IMG/VR virus record: IMGVR_UViG_3300007345_000121
Coordinates: 1 to 34,867 of that record
Source of the DNA: a virus
Length of the DNA stretch: 34,867 nucleotides
Strand: one strand, 5' to 3'
Below are positions 5,179 through 12,482 of this stretch, in pieces. The position numbers were made by a program, and so were the translations under genes. The notes under the pieces are model-generated. The model searched no databases and was not told the origin of the DNA. It saw nothing but the letters and a program-made list of their open reading frames with translations. Position 1 is the first letter of the stretch. Every line of letters begins with the position of its first letter.

Positions 5179-5337
5179 TCAAAGCTCTACAATGTTTACT
5201 ACCTCGTCTGCATGATGACGAGCGAAGACTTCTTCAACGGCCCAGCCAGGCCCGCAGTGAGTATGAATTTCGATACTTGTTTGCACCCCGTCGCGGATAT
5301 ACTCAACACGATAAGATTTTTTAGTGGAGTGTGCCAT
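5179..5337 (-). CDS. Hypothetical 52-residue protein
   Basis: ATG at 5335-5337, TGA at 5179-5181. The sequence starts MAHSTKKSYRVEYIRDGVQT and continues with a two-strand, one-helix pattern (SIEIHTHCGPGWAVEEVFAR). It resembles small phage proteins with a YRVxYxRDGV...AEEVxxRH.A pattern that I know only as hypothetical. It has a good upstream element (GTGGAATACTA, 19 nt) and lies just after the capsid-gene terminator, so it forms its own transcription unit. Confidence 0.7.
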   Translation of the reverse strand: MAHSTKKSYRVEYIRDGVQTSIEIHTHCGPGWAVEEVFARHHADEVVNIVEL

Positions 5338-5355
5338 GGCTTGCTAAAGTTTTGC

Positions 5356-5366
5356 TAGTATTCCAC
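5356..5366 (-). promoter_or_regulatory. TAGGNANNCTA-type element upstream of gene at 5337
   Basis: Coding-strand GTGGAATACTA, core 19 nt before the ATG. It starts 7 bases downstream of the capsid terminator's T-run, so transcription must restart here. Confidence 0.6.
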
Positions 5367-5372
5367 GGCATT

Positions 5373-5395
5373 AAAAAAAGCCCCCTTTCGGGGGC
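5373..5395 (-). terminator. Rho-independent terminator of the major capsid gene
   Basis: On the minus strand GCCCCC-GAAA-GGGGGC followed by seven T, 23 nt after the capsid stop codon. Confidence 0.9.
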
Positions 5396-5417
5396 CGGGT
5401 AACGTGGCTAATTGTTA

Positions 5418-6314
5418 TCAGGCGACGTCGGAGGTGATGTTGGCCAGGCGAGCAGCGGCGCGGCCGTTGATCAGAGCCATTCCGCAGTACCACTCAACGC
5501 GGGTGATCATTTGGGGCTGAGCATGATCCTCACCCAGTTCACGGACGTTCACGCCACCGTTCTGGATGCCGGTCAGGTGATCGTTGCCGAAGGACACGCA
5601 GTAAATGTCCTGAGCAGTGGTGTCGACGTTGCTGGCAGCTTCCAGGATAGGAGCGTTCAGGTTGTCGCGGTCCAGCTCAAGCACGGGCAGGCCCATGTAG
5701 TTGTACTGCTGGTAGCCGTACTCGTTACGGGTGATGTCGATCTGGTTGCTGCCACGAGCCAGGCGGGTCAGTGCGCGACGTGCAGACTTCGACATGACCA
5801 GATACTTGCGGCCGCCTTGTGCGTCCACAGAATCGATCAGCTCATCGAGCATATTCTCGGTGAGGGTAGCGCCACCATTGATGTACTGGCTGGAGCCAGA
5901 AGGAATGCGAGCGGCCAGGCCGTCGAACTCGGAAGGGGACTGGTTGGAATCGCCGTTGATGAACAGAGCTTCCCAAGCGAGGCGCATTGCGCGAACGCGG
6001 GACTGCACCTGATAAGCCTTGGCCTGAGCACCTTCCAGCTCGATGATGGCGCGATCAACCTTGATGTCGCCACCGAAGAGCTTCAGGCTCTCGGACTGTT
6101 GGCTCACTTCGCCGTAGCTCTCGGCCAGTGCGCCGTTGTAGTTACGGAAGCCCACATCGGGCAGGCTCTCTTCACGCTTCCAGAACAGGCCGTTGCCTTC
6201 GATGTTGCGGAAAGGAATAACAGACAGCAGTTGGCCAGCAGCCAGCTCAGTCACCACCGCCAATTCCTGGGGCGTACGAGCGTGCTTCTGGGCTTCCAGC
6301 AGGGTAAGTGCCAT
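5418..6314 (-). CDS. Major capsid protein (HK97 fold)
   Basis: 298 residues. The ATG is preceded by an excellent Shine-Dalgarno sequence (TTAGGAG, 8 nt). The pattern is that of HK97-fold capsid proteins lacking a protease or delta domain: an N-terminal arm and E-loop region (about 40-70, SLPDVGFRNYNG), the spine helix (about 88-120, VDRAIIELEGAQAKAYQVQS), GDSNQSPSEFDGLAARIPSG (about 120-140), and a beta-rich C-terminal A-domain (YMGLPVLELDRDNL). It lies directly downstream of the scaffold gene. It has its own terminator and a 127-nt leader, as expected for the most abundant protein. Identification is by pattern and synteny. Confidence 0.9.
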   Translation of the reverse strand: MALTLLEAQKHARTPQELAVVTELAAGQLLSVIPFRNIEGNGLFWKREESLPDVGFRNYNGALAESYGEVSQQSESLKLFGGDIKVDRAIIELEGAQAKAYQVQSRVRAMRLAWEALFINGDSNQSPSEFDGLAARIPSGSSQYINGGATLTENMLDELIDSVDAQGGRKYLVMSKSARRALTRLARGSNQIDITRNEYGYQQYNYMGLPVLELDRDNLNAPILEAASNVDTTAQDIYCVSFGNDHLTGIQNGGVNVRELGEDHAQPQMITRVEWYCGMALINGRAAARLANITSDVA

Positions 6315-6440
6315 GATGATCTCCTAAAGAAATGAATGAACGAAGATTGGGTGTTAGCGCCTTTGCTATTGTCACAACAGCTTCAGCAGTCGCACCCTTT
6401 CAGTCCACTCTATCTCAGAGTTTCCCTACGGGGCTGCTAT

Positions 6441-6454
6441 TAGTATAATACCTA
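6441..6454 (-). promoter_or_regulatory. Element variant at head of capsid transcript
   Basis: Coding-strand TAGGTATTATACTA, with three extra bases between GG and CTA. It is 127 nt before the capsid ATG and just after the scaffold terminator. It contains TATTAT and TATACT, both good -10 hexamers. Confidence 0.6.
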
Positions 6455-6460
6455 AATATT

Positions 6461-6482
6461 AAAAAAGGGGCCGAAGCCCCTA
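6461..6482 (-). terminator. Rho-independent terminator of the scaffold gene
   Basis: On the minus strand GGGGC-TTCG-GCCCC then six T. The TTCG tetraloop makes it very stable. It lies 7 nt beyond the scaffold stop. Confidence 0.9.
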
Positions 6483-6488
6483 AGTTAC

Positions 6489-7226
6489 TTAACCAAATGC
6501 TCGCTGGAACAATTGCTCTGGCGACAAACTAGTCATATCTTCAATAGTCATGCCGTTGGCGTCGGTACCGCCAAAGCCGATACCTGCCCCCGTACCCTTG
6601 GCTCCTTTGAAGAAGGTTCCAAAGACAGGGTGACGCTTGAAGCTGTTCATATACTCTTCTGGAGTAACGCGAGTGCCAGTTTCCTTATCAAGAACAGGGT
6701 CGCCAGCATGGTCGACAACAGTCAAAGCGCCATCTGGTTCGTGACGGAAAGAAGTACCTACCTGATCTGCCAAGAGATCAAAGAAAGAAACACCGTCTAC
6801 GGAATCAGTACGACCACCGGCGGCATTGAACACTTTTTCCAAAGCGTACTTCTTGCGATAAGCTGCAAGATTGCGCTCGGCGGCTTCTGCCTTACGGATA
6901 GCCTCCTGCGCCTGGCCGGAGTACTTGTTCTCCATTGCATCCCGAACCTCTCCCCATTGAGCCTGCAGGCGAGCGGCTTCAGCTGCCTCCTGCTGTAGCT
7001 TGTGATACTCGTCTGGGTTGATCTCTGCAAACTTCTCAAGCTGGCCCTTGCTTTCCTTAAGTTCCCGCTCGTATTGCTTGCGGGCCTCGCGTTCCGCCTT
7101 GAGGGCTTTAAGAAGGTTCTCCGCCTCAGAGCGAGGCATAAGATCTTCGTTCCCGCCAGCGGCAGGAGTTGCTTCGGCTGCAGGAGCCTTGACTTCCGTC
7201 TCGGGAGCCTTGTTTTCTTCTGACAT
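6489..7226 (-). CDS. Capsid scaffolding protein
   Basis: 245 residues. A disordered Ala/Glu/Pro N-terminus (residues 1-28) is followed by a long charged coiled coil (about 35-125, e.g. SEAENLLKALKAEREARKQY), then a globular region with FFDLLADQVGTSFRHEPDGA and a Gly-rich stretch (about 205-225). The C-terminal helix is MTSLSPEQLFQRAFG. This is the architecture of phage scaffolding proteins, which template procapsid assembly and are then removed. Position immediately before the capsid gene supports this. The start has no Shine-Dalgarno sequence and follows a perfect hairpin. Confidence 0.85.
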   Translation of the reverse strand: MSEENKAPETEVKAPAAEATPAAGGNEDLMPRSEAENLLKALKAEREARKQYERELKESKGQLEKFAEINPDEYHKLQQEAAEAARLQAQWGEVRDAMENKYSGQAQEAIRKAEAAERNLAAYRKKYALEKVFNAAGGRTDSVDGVSFFDLLADQVGTSFRHEPDGALTVVDHAGDPVLDKETGTRVTPEEYMNSFKRHPVFGTFFKGAKGTGAGIGFGGTDANGMTIEDMTSLSPEQLFQRAFG

Positions 7227-7233
7227 TTAATCT

Positions 7234-7250
7234 ACAGGCATCACGCCTGT
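7234..7250 (-). promoter_or_regulatory. Hairpin before scaffold start codon
   Basis: ACAGGC-5 nt-GCCTGT, a perfect 6-bp stem ending 8 nt from the ATG at 7226, where a ribosome site would be. A translational control role is possible. There is no T-run. Confidence 0.45.
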
Positions 7251-7262
7251 TAAAGTTCGGCG

Positions 7263-7273
7263 TAGTATACCTA
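7263..7273 (-). promoter_or_regulatory. TAGGNANNCTA element upstream of scaffold gene
   Basis: Coding-strand TAGGTATACTA, a perfect match directly after the stop of the 184-residue gene. Core 37 nt before the ATG, the extra length being the leader hairpin. Confidence 0.65.
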
Positions 7274-7828
7274 TTACCACTTTTGAAGTGGACACTGAGC
7301 GCCAGGAATTGCGGTCTTAATTCGCATAAAGCAACCGCATCGTTTGCATCGATCTAACGGCAAAAGCTCTGGACATTTCTTACAAAGAAGCATTCGGCGC
7401 TCTGCTTCATTCTTGGGCATATGTTGCACGTCAACCTTCTGCGGCGGAATGGGCTTGAGAGGAGGAAGCGGTCCGTAAGGGCCTCCATCCGGATGAATCA
7501 TTTTGCTAGTTTTATGTACTGGATAAGCTGCTTTTCTTCCATCAGGTAGCTTTGTAAAGTTTTCCCGATGATACTTCATCGGCTCGTGGGTCTTAAGACT
7601 ATCCGGATCTTCAAGCTCCTGGGAAAGACTGTCCATACGCTTGCGGTTTTTCCGCAATCTCTCGGCTTGCTCTAGGCGCTTCTCTTCTGCTCGTTGAGCT
7701 AAAATAGCCTCCTCTCTTTCCTGCCTTTGTATTTCTTCAGGATTAACAGGCCTGGAAGGGTTTGGATTGGTTCGACGGCTAAAGATGTTGCTGTCACCAC
7801 CGTTGGCGGAGTTTCGAATGTCGTTCAT
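7274..7828 (-). CDS. Structural-module protein with C-terminal zinc-binding motif
   Basis: 184 residues. The N-terminal half is a charged coiled coil (about 30-75, EEIQRQEREEAILAQRAEEK). A Pro-rich linker follows (about 115-135). The last 36 residues contain six cysteines (C149, C152, C161, C164, C166, C179) in a C-x2-C-x8-C-x2-C-G-C-F-M...CPLQKW arrangement, which I recognise as a zinc-binding tail shared by many cyanophage structural-region proteins. Its start overlaps the stop of the last fibre gene (TAATG), so it is coupled to the fibre array. Exact role unknown. Confidence 0.8.
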   Translation of the reverse strand: MNDIRNSANGGDSNIFSRRTNPNPSRPVNPEEIQRQEREEAILAQRAEEKRLEQAERLRKNRKRMDSLSQELEDPDSLKTHEPMKYHRENFTKLPDGRKAAYPVHKTSKMIHPDGGPYGPLPPLKPIPPQKVDVQHMPKNEAERRMLLCKKCPELLPLDRCKRCGCFMRIKTAIPGAQCPLQKW

Positions 7829-8505
7829 TACAGGGCAGCGATACGGGTTTTAAAGTCTGCAAAATCAATAGAAGCGGCAACTTCTGTCTTTAATGTTGCC
7901 AAAGGAATATACTCAACCCAGCTGCAGATGCCAGTCCCATCTGTAGTCAAAGCTTCGCCGACATTGCCGGCAGTTGGAGGAACCGTAATTGCATAGCTAG
8001 TAAGAAGAGTAGCGGCCACCGGCACGGTCAGAGTGACTTGATTGCCGTTGGCTTCTTCTTTCAGAACAATGCCTGCCGGAATAGTACCGGTACCTTCTAC
8101 TACCACTCTGCCGGTACCGTTTGGCAACAGGGTAACATCCGCGTTAAGCGTAGTGGTTGTGATCTTTCTGGTGCCTACTTCTAGATCGCCTCCCAGTATT
8201 GGAGTGGCATCATCCTGAATAGATGTCAAAGCATTGCCTGGCTCCCATACGACTCCGTCGTACACCAGGAACTGACCGGTAGTAGGAGGAGTGGTAGCAG
8301 TATCTACATCGGTAATGTCATTCAGTACTGTCGCACTCAGGTCGGGTTGAACCGAAACAAGGACGCCGCCCTCTTTAACATAAAGGCGATCTTCGTCCTT
8401 GGCATAGCAAACTTCTCCCTCGGCAATATTGGCCAGTTCCGCATTGAGATTTGCGTATGTTCCCCGCGCAATTCTGACAGGGATTCGATTACCAGGGGCG
8501 GCCAT
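7828..8505 (-). CDS. Tail fibre-like protein, class II (short)
   Basis: 225 residues. The N-terminus carries the class II module NRIPVRIARG...EGEVCYAKDEDRLYVKEGGV (residues 6-50), shared with the genes at 10452 and 14234. One DITDVDTATTPPTTGQFLVY repeat follows (about 62-95). The next part, DDATPILGGDLEVGTRKITT onward with TLTVPVAATLLTSYAITVPP (about 95-195), matches the 'GGNLDVNG..TLTLP' fibre segment found also in the 1455-residue protein. It is the last fibre gene and is coupled to the zinc-cluster gene. It may be a fibre tip or connector subunit. Confidence 0.8.
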   Translation of the reverse strand: MAAPGNRIPVRIARGTYANLNAELANIAEGEVCYAKDEDRLYVKEGGVLVSVQPDLSATVLNDITDVDTATTPPTTGQFLVYDGVVWEPGNALTSIQDDATPILGGDLEVGTRKITTTTLNADVTLLPNGTGRVVVEGTGTIPAGIVLKEEANGNQVTLTVPVAATLLTSYAITVPPTAGNVGEALTTDGTGICSWVEYIPLATLKTEVAASIDFADFKTRIAAL

Positions 8506-8524
8506 TTCAGAATCAAAGCTGGAC

Positions 8525-8535
8525 TAGGATACCTA
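8525..8535 (-). promoter_or_regulatory. TAGGNANNCTA element upstream of gene at 8505
   Basis: Coding-strand TAGGTATCCTA, extended to a dyad GACTAG-GTATC-CTAGTC. Its TAG is the stop of the class I fibre upstream. Core 20 nt before the ATG. Confidence 0.65.
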
Positions 8536-10428
8536 GTCAAAATCTCCAGCATCAAATATATCGTTGGCTACAGGAGTATCTTCGGTGGCTGTGTCAAAAT
8601 CGCCGCCGCCATAGATGCCGTCAACGGATGGCACGCTAACGGTAGTTGTATCGAAATCGCCGCCGTCGCCTCGGCCGTTATCTTGAGCCGTTGAAGATGG
8701 CGTCCAGTAACCCATCGCTCCGTCCCATCGCAATACGTCTCCGTCACTTGCTGTAGTTTTGTATGTCGTATTAACGTCATAAAGCATGTCAATACTGCCG
8801 CCGGCTTCGCGACCGTAACCACGAGAGGGTGCAGCAGGAAGATTGAATTCTGTAGCGTTTGGATAGAGAACAGTGTTGCTATAGAATTGAAGATCATCTA
8901 TCGCTCCATCAAAATGCATATCCCGTTCGGCGGCATTAAAATATGGGAAAAATCCTCCAATCCTCCACTCGTCAAAATCTATGGGACTAAAGTTAATTAG
9001 CTCAGTCAGGGTGCGGCGCATTTGCAGCTTACCATCAAGAAAGGCGGAGTACGTGTAGTCATCTTCTCTTTGGAAACAACAATGATGCCACTCCCCGTCC
9101 ATTCTGGCGTCCGATTCTTGATTGCAGCCCACGATATAGCCATCGCCAGACGCATCATTCGTTCTTTGCCAAAGAGTCATTGCCGGCGAGGCTGCGAAGA
9201 ATTGCGGCTCTCCCGAAAGATCCGTTGGATGGTAGTAGGTCTGAGGGCCTTCAGTTCCGGTGTTTCTCCTGCGAGGAATTGCGATCCTGAAGCCGGTTTG
9301 ATCCGGATCGTAGTCGGGAACAGCGCTGCTTGCGCTTGAAATAACAAAGTCGGTGTCAATGCTACCAAAGCTAGGCGGGTAAAAATTATCATCTCTTCCT
9401 AGGAACCAAAATTGTACAGTCCAAGGCTGAGTTGTAATTTTGGGAATATTACGCACAATTAACGGGCCGGTGGTCAGACTGAAGTTCATTCCACCGGTCC
9501 CGAACTTGAAAACACTCGTGTCAGGGTAGGAGTAAGGTCCGTATTCAGAAGTATCGACCTCGGACTCCCTACCGGCCGGCGTATCAGGCTCGGAGCTTAC
9601 GTACAAATCGCTGTAGACAACAAGCGGATCTTTTGCAGCTATATGAGGACGAGGAGACCAGGTATTGTTGACACGTTCAAGCGAATCGCCTTCTTTTAAG
9701 CCAGTCGCAGAAACGTCGCCAAGGTTAGCTACCGTATTTGGAATATTGACAAAAGTGCTCAGAGTTTGGTCATAAACAAGAGAGTCACCTTCCGCCGGAG
9801 TGGTGATGGCGACATCGTCAAGAGAAGACAGGCTTCCCTCAAGAGCGATCCATTTACTATTTGCCGAATCATAAGCAAGCCTATAGTTATCGGCTAGTGT
9901 AATTCCGGTAAAATCAATATTTCCAAAGTCGCCTACGTTATACGCTGAAGTCCATCGAGAATTTATGTCGTCCCAGGCAAGAACTGATTTGTCAGGAATG
10001 TTTGCGCCAACCTTTGTAACAGTACCGCTATCGGCGGAAACTGGCAATGTTACGCTTGGACCTGCAAATATTACCTGTGTCGTTGAAGGCGTGCCCGTAA
10101 CTTCCCAGGTGCCATCGAGTACAGTGTTTATAGTTGCCGCTACCGTTGCGTAGTTTCCTACGATAAGACCATGAGCAGTATTTGTAGTTATCGTTACGTT
10201 TCCAATGCCATCGGCTTCTACGAATGTAATTGTAGTTGGCACATTGGAGGCGATAAAGACATCTCCAATATCGCTAAGAAAGTCCGGAGCGTCAATTGTT
10301 ACGCCACCAAGAGTAAGGCCATCGCCAACATAAAACTTCTTGGTATCAGTTGCATAGACCGGCTCTCCGGCGGCAAAAACAGTAGTCAGCCGCTCGGCAT
10401 CAGTGCCACGCCGAATTTGGAGAGCCAT
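8533..10428 (-). CDS. Tail fibre, class I, with LamG-like domain
   Basis: 631 residues. Domain order: an Mtd-like N-terminal module (1-48, MALQIRRGTDAERL...YVGDGLTLGG); a beta module with NTAHGLIVGN...DSGTVTKVG (about 70-140); several 'LDDVAITTPAEGDSLVYDQT' repeats (about 150-260); a laminin-G/concanavalin-like domain (about 300-545, with TVQFWF, GEWHHCCFQRE, SAFLDGKLQMR and FDGAIDDLQFYS); and the shared C-terminal module GRGDGGDFD...IYGGGDFD...DAGDFD (587-631). The LamG-like region is a plausible glycan-binding receptor domain. It is followed by a class II gene. Confidence 0.88.
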   Translation of the reverse strand: MALQIRRGTDAERLTTVFAAGEPVYATDTKKFYVGDGLTLGGVTIDAPDFLSDIGDVFIASNVPTTITFVEADGIGNVTITTNTAHGLIVGNYATVAATINTVLDGTWEVTGTPSTTQVIFAGPSVTLPVSADSGTVTKVGANIPDKSVLAWDDINSRWTSAYNVGDFGNIDFTGITLADNYRLAYDSANSKWIALEGSLSSLDDVAITTPAEGDSLVYDQTLSTFVNIPNTVANLGDVSATGLKEGDSLERVNNTWSPRPHIAAKDPLVVYSDLYVSSEPDTPAGRESEVDTSEYGPYSYPDTSVFKFGTGGMNFSLTTGPLIVRNIPKITTQPWTVQFWFLGRDDNFYPPSFGSIDTDFVISSASSAVPDYDPDQTGFRIAIPRRRNTGTEGPQTYYHPTDLSGEPQFFAASPAMTLWQRTNDASGDGYIVGCNQESDARMDGEWHHCCFQREDDYTYSAFLDGKLQMRRTLTELINFSPIDFDEWRIGGFFPYFNAAERDMHFDGAIDDLQFYSNTVLYPNATEFNLPAAPSRGYGREAGGSIDMLYDVNTTYKTTASDGDVLRWDGAMGYWTPSSTAQDNGRGDGGDFDTTTVSVPSVDGIYGGGDFDTATEDTPVANDIFDAGDFD

Positions 10429-10451
10429 GCCGTGTCAAAAAAAAATCTAGA

Positions 10452-11621
10452 TTAGGATTCCAGCTCCCTGATGCGCGACTCCAGATGACTGACTTGCTGA
10501 GAAAGCTCCTGGATCGCGTTGACCAAAATAGGAAGCAAGGAGTCAGAGCGAAGGCGAAGTTTTTCTGGAGTTTCGTTATCAACAACGACCGGATTTTCCT
10601 CCCCTTCGATTTTAAGGATGTCCTGAGCCTTGAAGCCATAGCGCACTGGTCCGTGGGCTTCTTCGGAATCCCTGTTCTTCCGGAACTGATAACTAACTGG
10701 CTTGAGAGCATTAACAAAGGCTAAACCGTGATCAACGTAGCCAAAGTTTGTCTTGTCTCGTTCGTCGGAAACAGCCGTCCAGGCAACTTGAATGTACGCA
10801 TTGGTAACAGCGGTGCTACCCATGACGATACGATTGTCAGTATTGGCAGCAAAAACGGGATTCCATGTTCCAGTGGCGTCTCTGCCGCCGATGCAGATAT
10901 TGCCGTCACCACTTGACCAGCCATTCTGCCCCCCGGAGGGATCGTGCCCAGCGCTCTCACCGATGAAAGTATTGTAACTCCCTGAGGCAAGCCTTCCGCC
11001 GGCGTTGTAGCCAATTATGGTGTTCTTCTCTCCCGTGGTTGCAACAATTGCAGCCTTTGATCCGACTACAGTGTTCTGAGTCCCAAGAGATGCGTTGGCG
11101 GCATTTAGCGCATTGTAACCGATGACTACGCAGTCAGCCCTGTTTGTAGTCAAGGCCATCGCGCCGTTGCCGATGACTACGTTTTGATTGCCGCCGGTGT
11201 TAAGCTCACTGGCCTGATAACCGATAGAGATGCAATCATCCTGTGTTTGATTATCTTGATTCGCGTGGTAACCAATGCCAATATTCCTTGCACCGGTAGT
11301 AACCGCATTGTTTGCATTTACGCCAATCTCAAGGTTGTCGTTGGCGACGCTACTAGGAACCCAGTTGGCGCCATCGTAAGCCAAGAGACTAGAGATTCCA
11401 GGGACGGCTGTAGTTGTGTCAACGTCCGTCAGATCGTCGATAACTGAAACTGATGTTCCGATCCCTGCAAGAACTAAGACACCGCCCTCTTTTACGTAGA
11501 GCCTGTTCTCGTCGGTAGAGTAACAAATCTCGCCTTCGTAAAGATCTCCAACGCTTGCATTCAAATCAGCGATAGCGCCTCTCGCAATACGGACCGGTAC
11601 GCGATTCTGAGGAGTAGCCAT
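10452..11621 (-). CDS. Tail fibre, class II, with YadA-like head repeats and S74 chaperone domain
   Basis: 389 residues. The class II N-terminus (NRVPVRIARG...EGEICYSTDENRLYVKEGG) is followed by one DDLTDVDTTTAVPG repeat, then a run of 'NxxIGYxA' beta-roll repeats (about 100-265, e.g. NVVIGNGAMALTTNRADCVV) as in trimeric autotransporter heads. The C-terminal 105 residues are a Peptidase_S74 intramolecular chaperone: it begins SDERDKTNFGYVDHGLAFVN (S285), then YGFKAQDI and a terminal coiled coil (QELSQQVSHLESRIREL). Such domains help trimerise the fibre and then cleave themselves off before the Ser, leaving about 284 residues. Confidence 0.92.
   Translation of the reverse strand: MATPQNRVPVRIARGAIADLNASVGDLYEGEICYSTDENRLYVKEGGVLVLAGIGTSVSVIDDLTDVDTTTAVPGISSLLAYDGANWVPSSVANDNLEIGVNANNAVTTGARNIGIGYHANQDNQTQDDCISIGYQASELNTGGNQNVVIGNGAMALTTNRADCVVIGYNALNAANASLGTQNTVVGSKAAIVATTGEKNTIIGYNAGGRLASGSYNTFIGESAGHDPSGGQNGWSSGDGNICIGGRDATGTWNPVFAANTDNRIVMGSTAVTNAYIQVAWTAVSDERDKTNFGYVDHGLAFVNALKPVSYQFRKNRDSEEAHGPVRYGFKAQDILKIEGEENPVVVDNETPEKLRLRSDSLLPILVNAIQELSQQVSHLESRIRELES
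10453..10463 (-). promoter_or_regulatory. TAGGNANNCTA-type element upstream of gene at 10428
   Basis: Coding-strand CTGGAATCCTA. The following A completes the TAA stop of the S74 fibre. Core 25 nt before the ATG, with a run of nine T between. Confidence 0.55.
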
Positions 11622-11640
11622 CTTAATACAAAAGCTGAGT

Positions 11641-11651
11641 TAGTTTACCGT
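11641..11651 (-). promoter_or_regulatory. TAGGNANNCTA-type element upstream of gene at 11621
   Basis: Coding-strand ACGGTAAACTA, core 20 nt before the ATG. The downstream flank CTAACTCAGCT is nearly identical to that of the 12451 site, as expected if this intergene was duplicated. Confidence 0.6.
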
Positions 11652-12451
11652 CAGAACTGACCAGCATCTAGCAGTCCGTCGAATTCAACAGGTTCGTCGT
11701 TAAGGGTATTAGCGAAATCTCCTCCGCCATAGACGTTAAGAGCAAAAACATGCGCAATTGGCGTAGTAAAGTCGCCGCCATCACCTCTGGTTGTACTTCC
11801 GGGGGCGGGGACCCAATTGACTCCATCATAGGTAAGAGAAAGGCCTACGGCAGGAGGAGTTGTTACGAAGTCTGTGTCACCAAGAGCTGCAAGAGTATAC
11901 GGTTTCTCTTCCCAAAGCTGTGTGCCTGTATTGAAGGAAAAAGCAGAGTTGTCAACAGTTGGTGGCTCCAACTGCACCCATTTAGTCAAGGCAGCACTAT
12001 AAACTAACAGTGCCCCTGTGTTTATATTATATCCACTTCTGATTACTGTTCCGCTGTCCGGGGTAGAGGCAATGTCTCCGGATAACGTCGGCACTTCAAG
12101 TACGTTTGCACTAGGAGTTCCCGAAACAGTATAAACCCCGGTCAGGGACGTGTTAGAAGTACTGGTAAACTGGACTTCAAGTCCACCACTAAGCGCATGA
12201 GGCGTTGCTGTTGTAATAGATAAAGTCCCGGAAGAAACTGCAATAGAGGTTACACTTAGGGCCGCAAACGTAGGAAGAGATACGTCTGAAACTTGCCCGA
12301 TGTCTCCAGCGCTTATGGGATTGCCGCCAGCGGTTACACCATCCCCAATATAAACAGTATTCAGTGTAGTGTCATAGATAGGCTCTCCAGCTGCAGGTAC
12401 GAACCCGTTAAGTCGATCACTTTGAGGCCCGCGCCTAAACTGGAAAGCCAT
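11651..12451 (-). CDS. Tail fibre-like protein, class I (short)
   Basis: 266 residues. It has the class I Mtd-like N-terminus (MAFQFRRGPQSDRLNGF...YIGDGVTAGG, 1-47), the beta module (ITTATPHALSGGLEVQFTST...DSGTVIRSG, about 65-135), two repeat units (ALLVYSAALTKWVQLEPP and LAALGDTDFVTTPPAVGLSL, about 145-215) and the C-terminal module TRGDGGDFT...VYGGGDFA...DAGQF (220-266). It lacks any large binding domain, so it may be a structural scaffold or adaptor version of the class I fibres. Confidence 0.82.
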   Translation of the reverse strand: MAFQFRRGPQSDRLNGFVPAAGEPIYDTTLNTVYIGDGVTAGGNPISAGDIGQVSDVSLPTFAALSVTSIAVSSGTLSITTATPHALSGGLEVQFTSTSNTSLTGVYTVSGTPSANVLEVPTLSGDIASTPDSGTVIRSGYNINTGALLVYSAALTKWVQLEPPTVDNSAFSFNTGTQLWEEKPYTLAALGDTDFVTTPPAVGLSLTYDGVNWVPAPGSTTRGDGGDFTTPIAHVFALNVYGGGDFANTLNDEPVEFDGLLDAGQF

Positions 12452-12470
12452 TTCTACATCAGAGCTGAGT

Positions 12471-12481
12471 TAGTTTTCCGT
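12471..12481 (-). promoter_or_regulatory. TAGGNANNCTA-type element upstream of gene at 12451
   Basis: Coding-strand ACGGAAAACTA, directly after the stop of the class III fibre. Core 20 nt before the ATG. Confidence 0.6.
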
Positions 12482-12482
12482 A

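Noticed and set aside
5412-6335. 307-codon plus-strand frame opposite the capsid gene
   Set aside because: It is the exact antisense of a well-supported capsid gene with its own promoter element, Shine-Dalgarno sequence and terminator. The composition (Val/Ala/His/Gln-rich) is what antisense of that codon usage gives.
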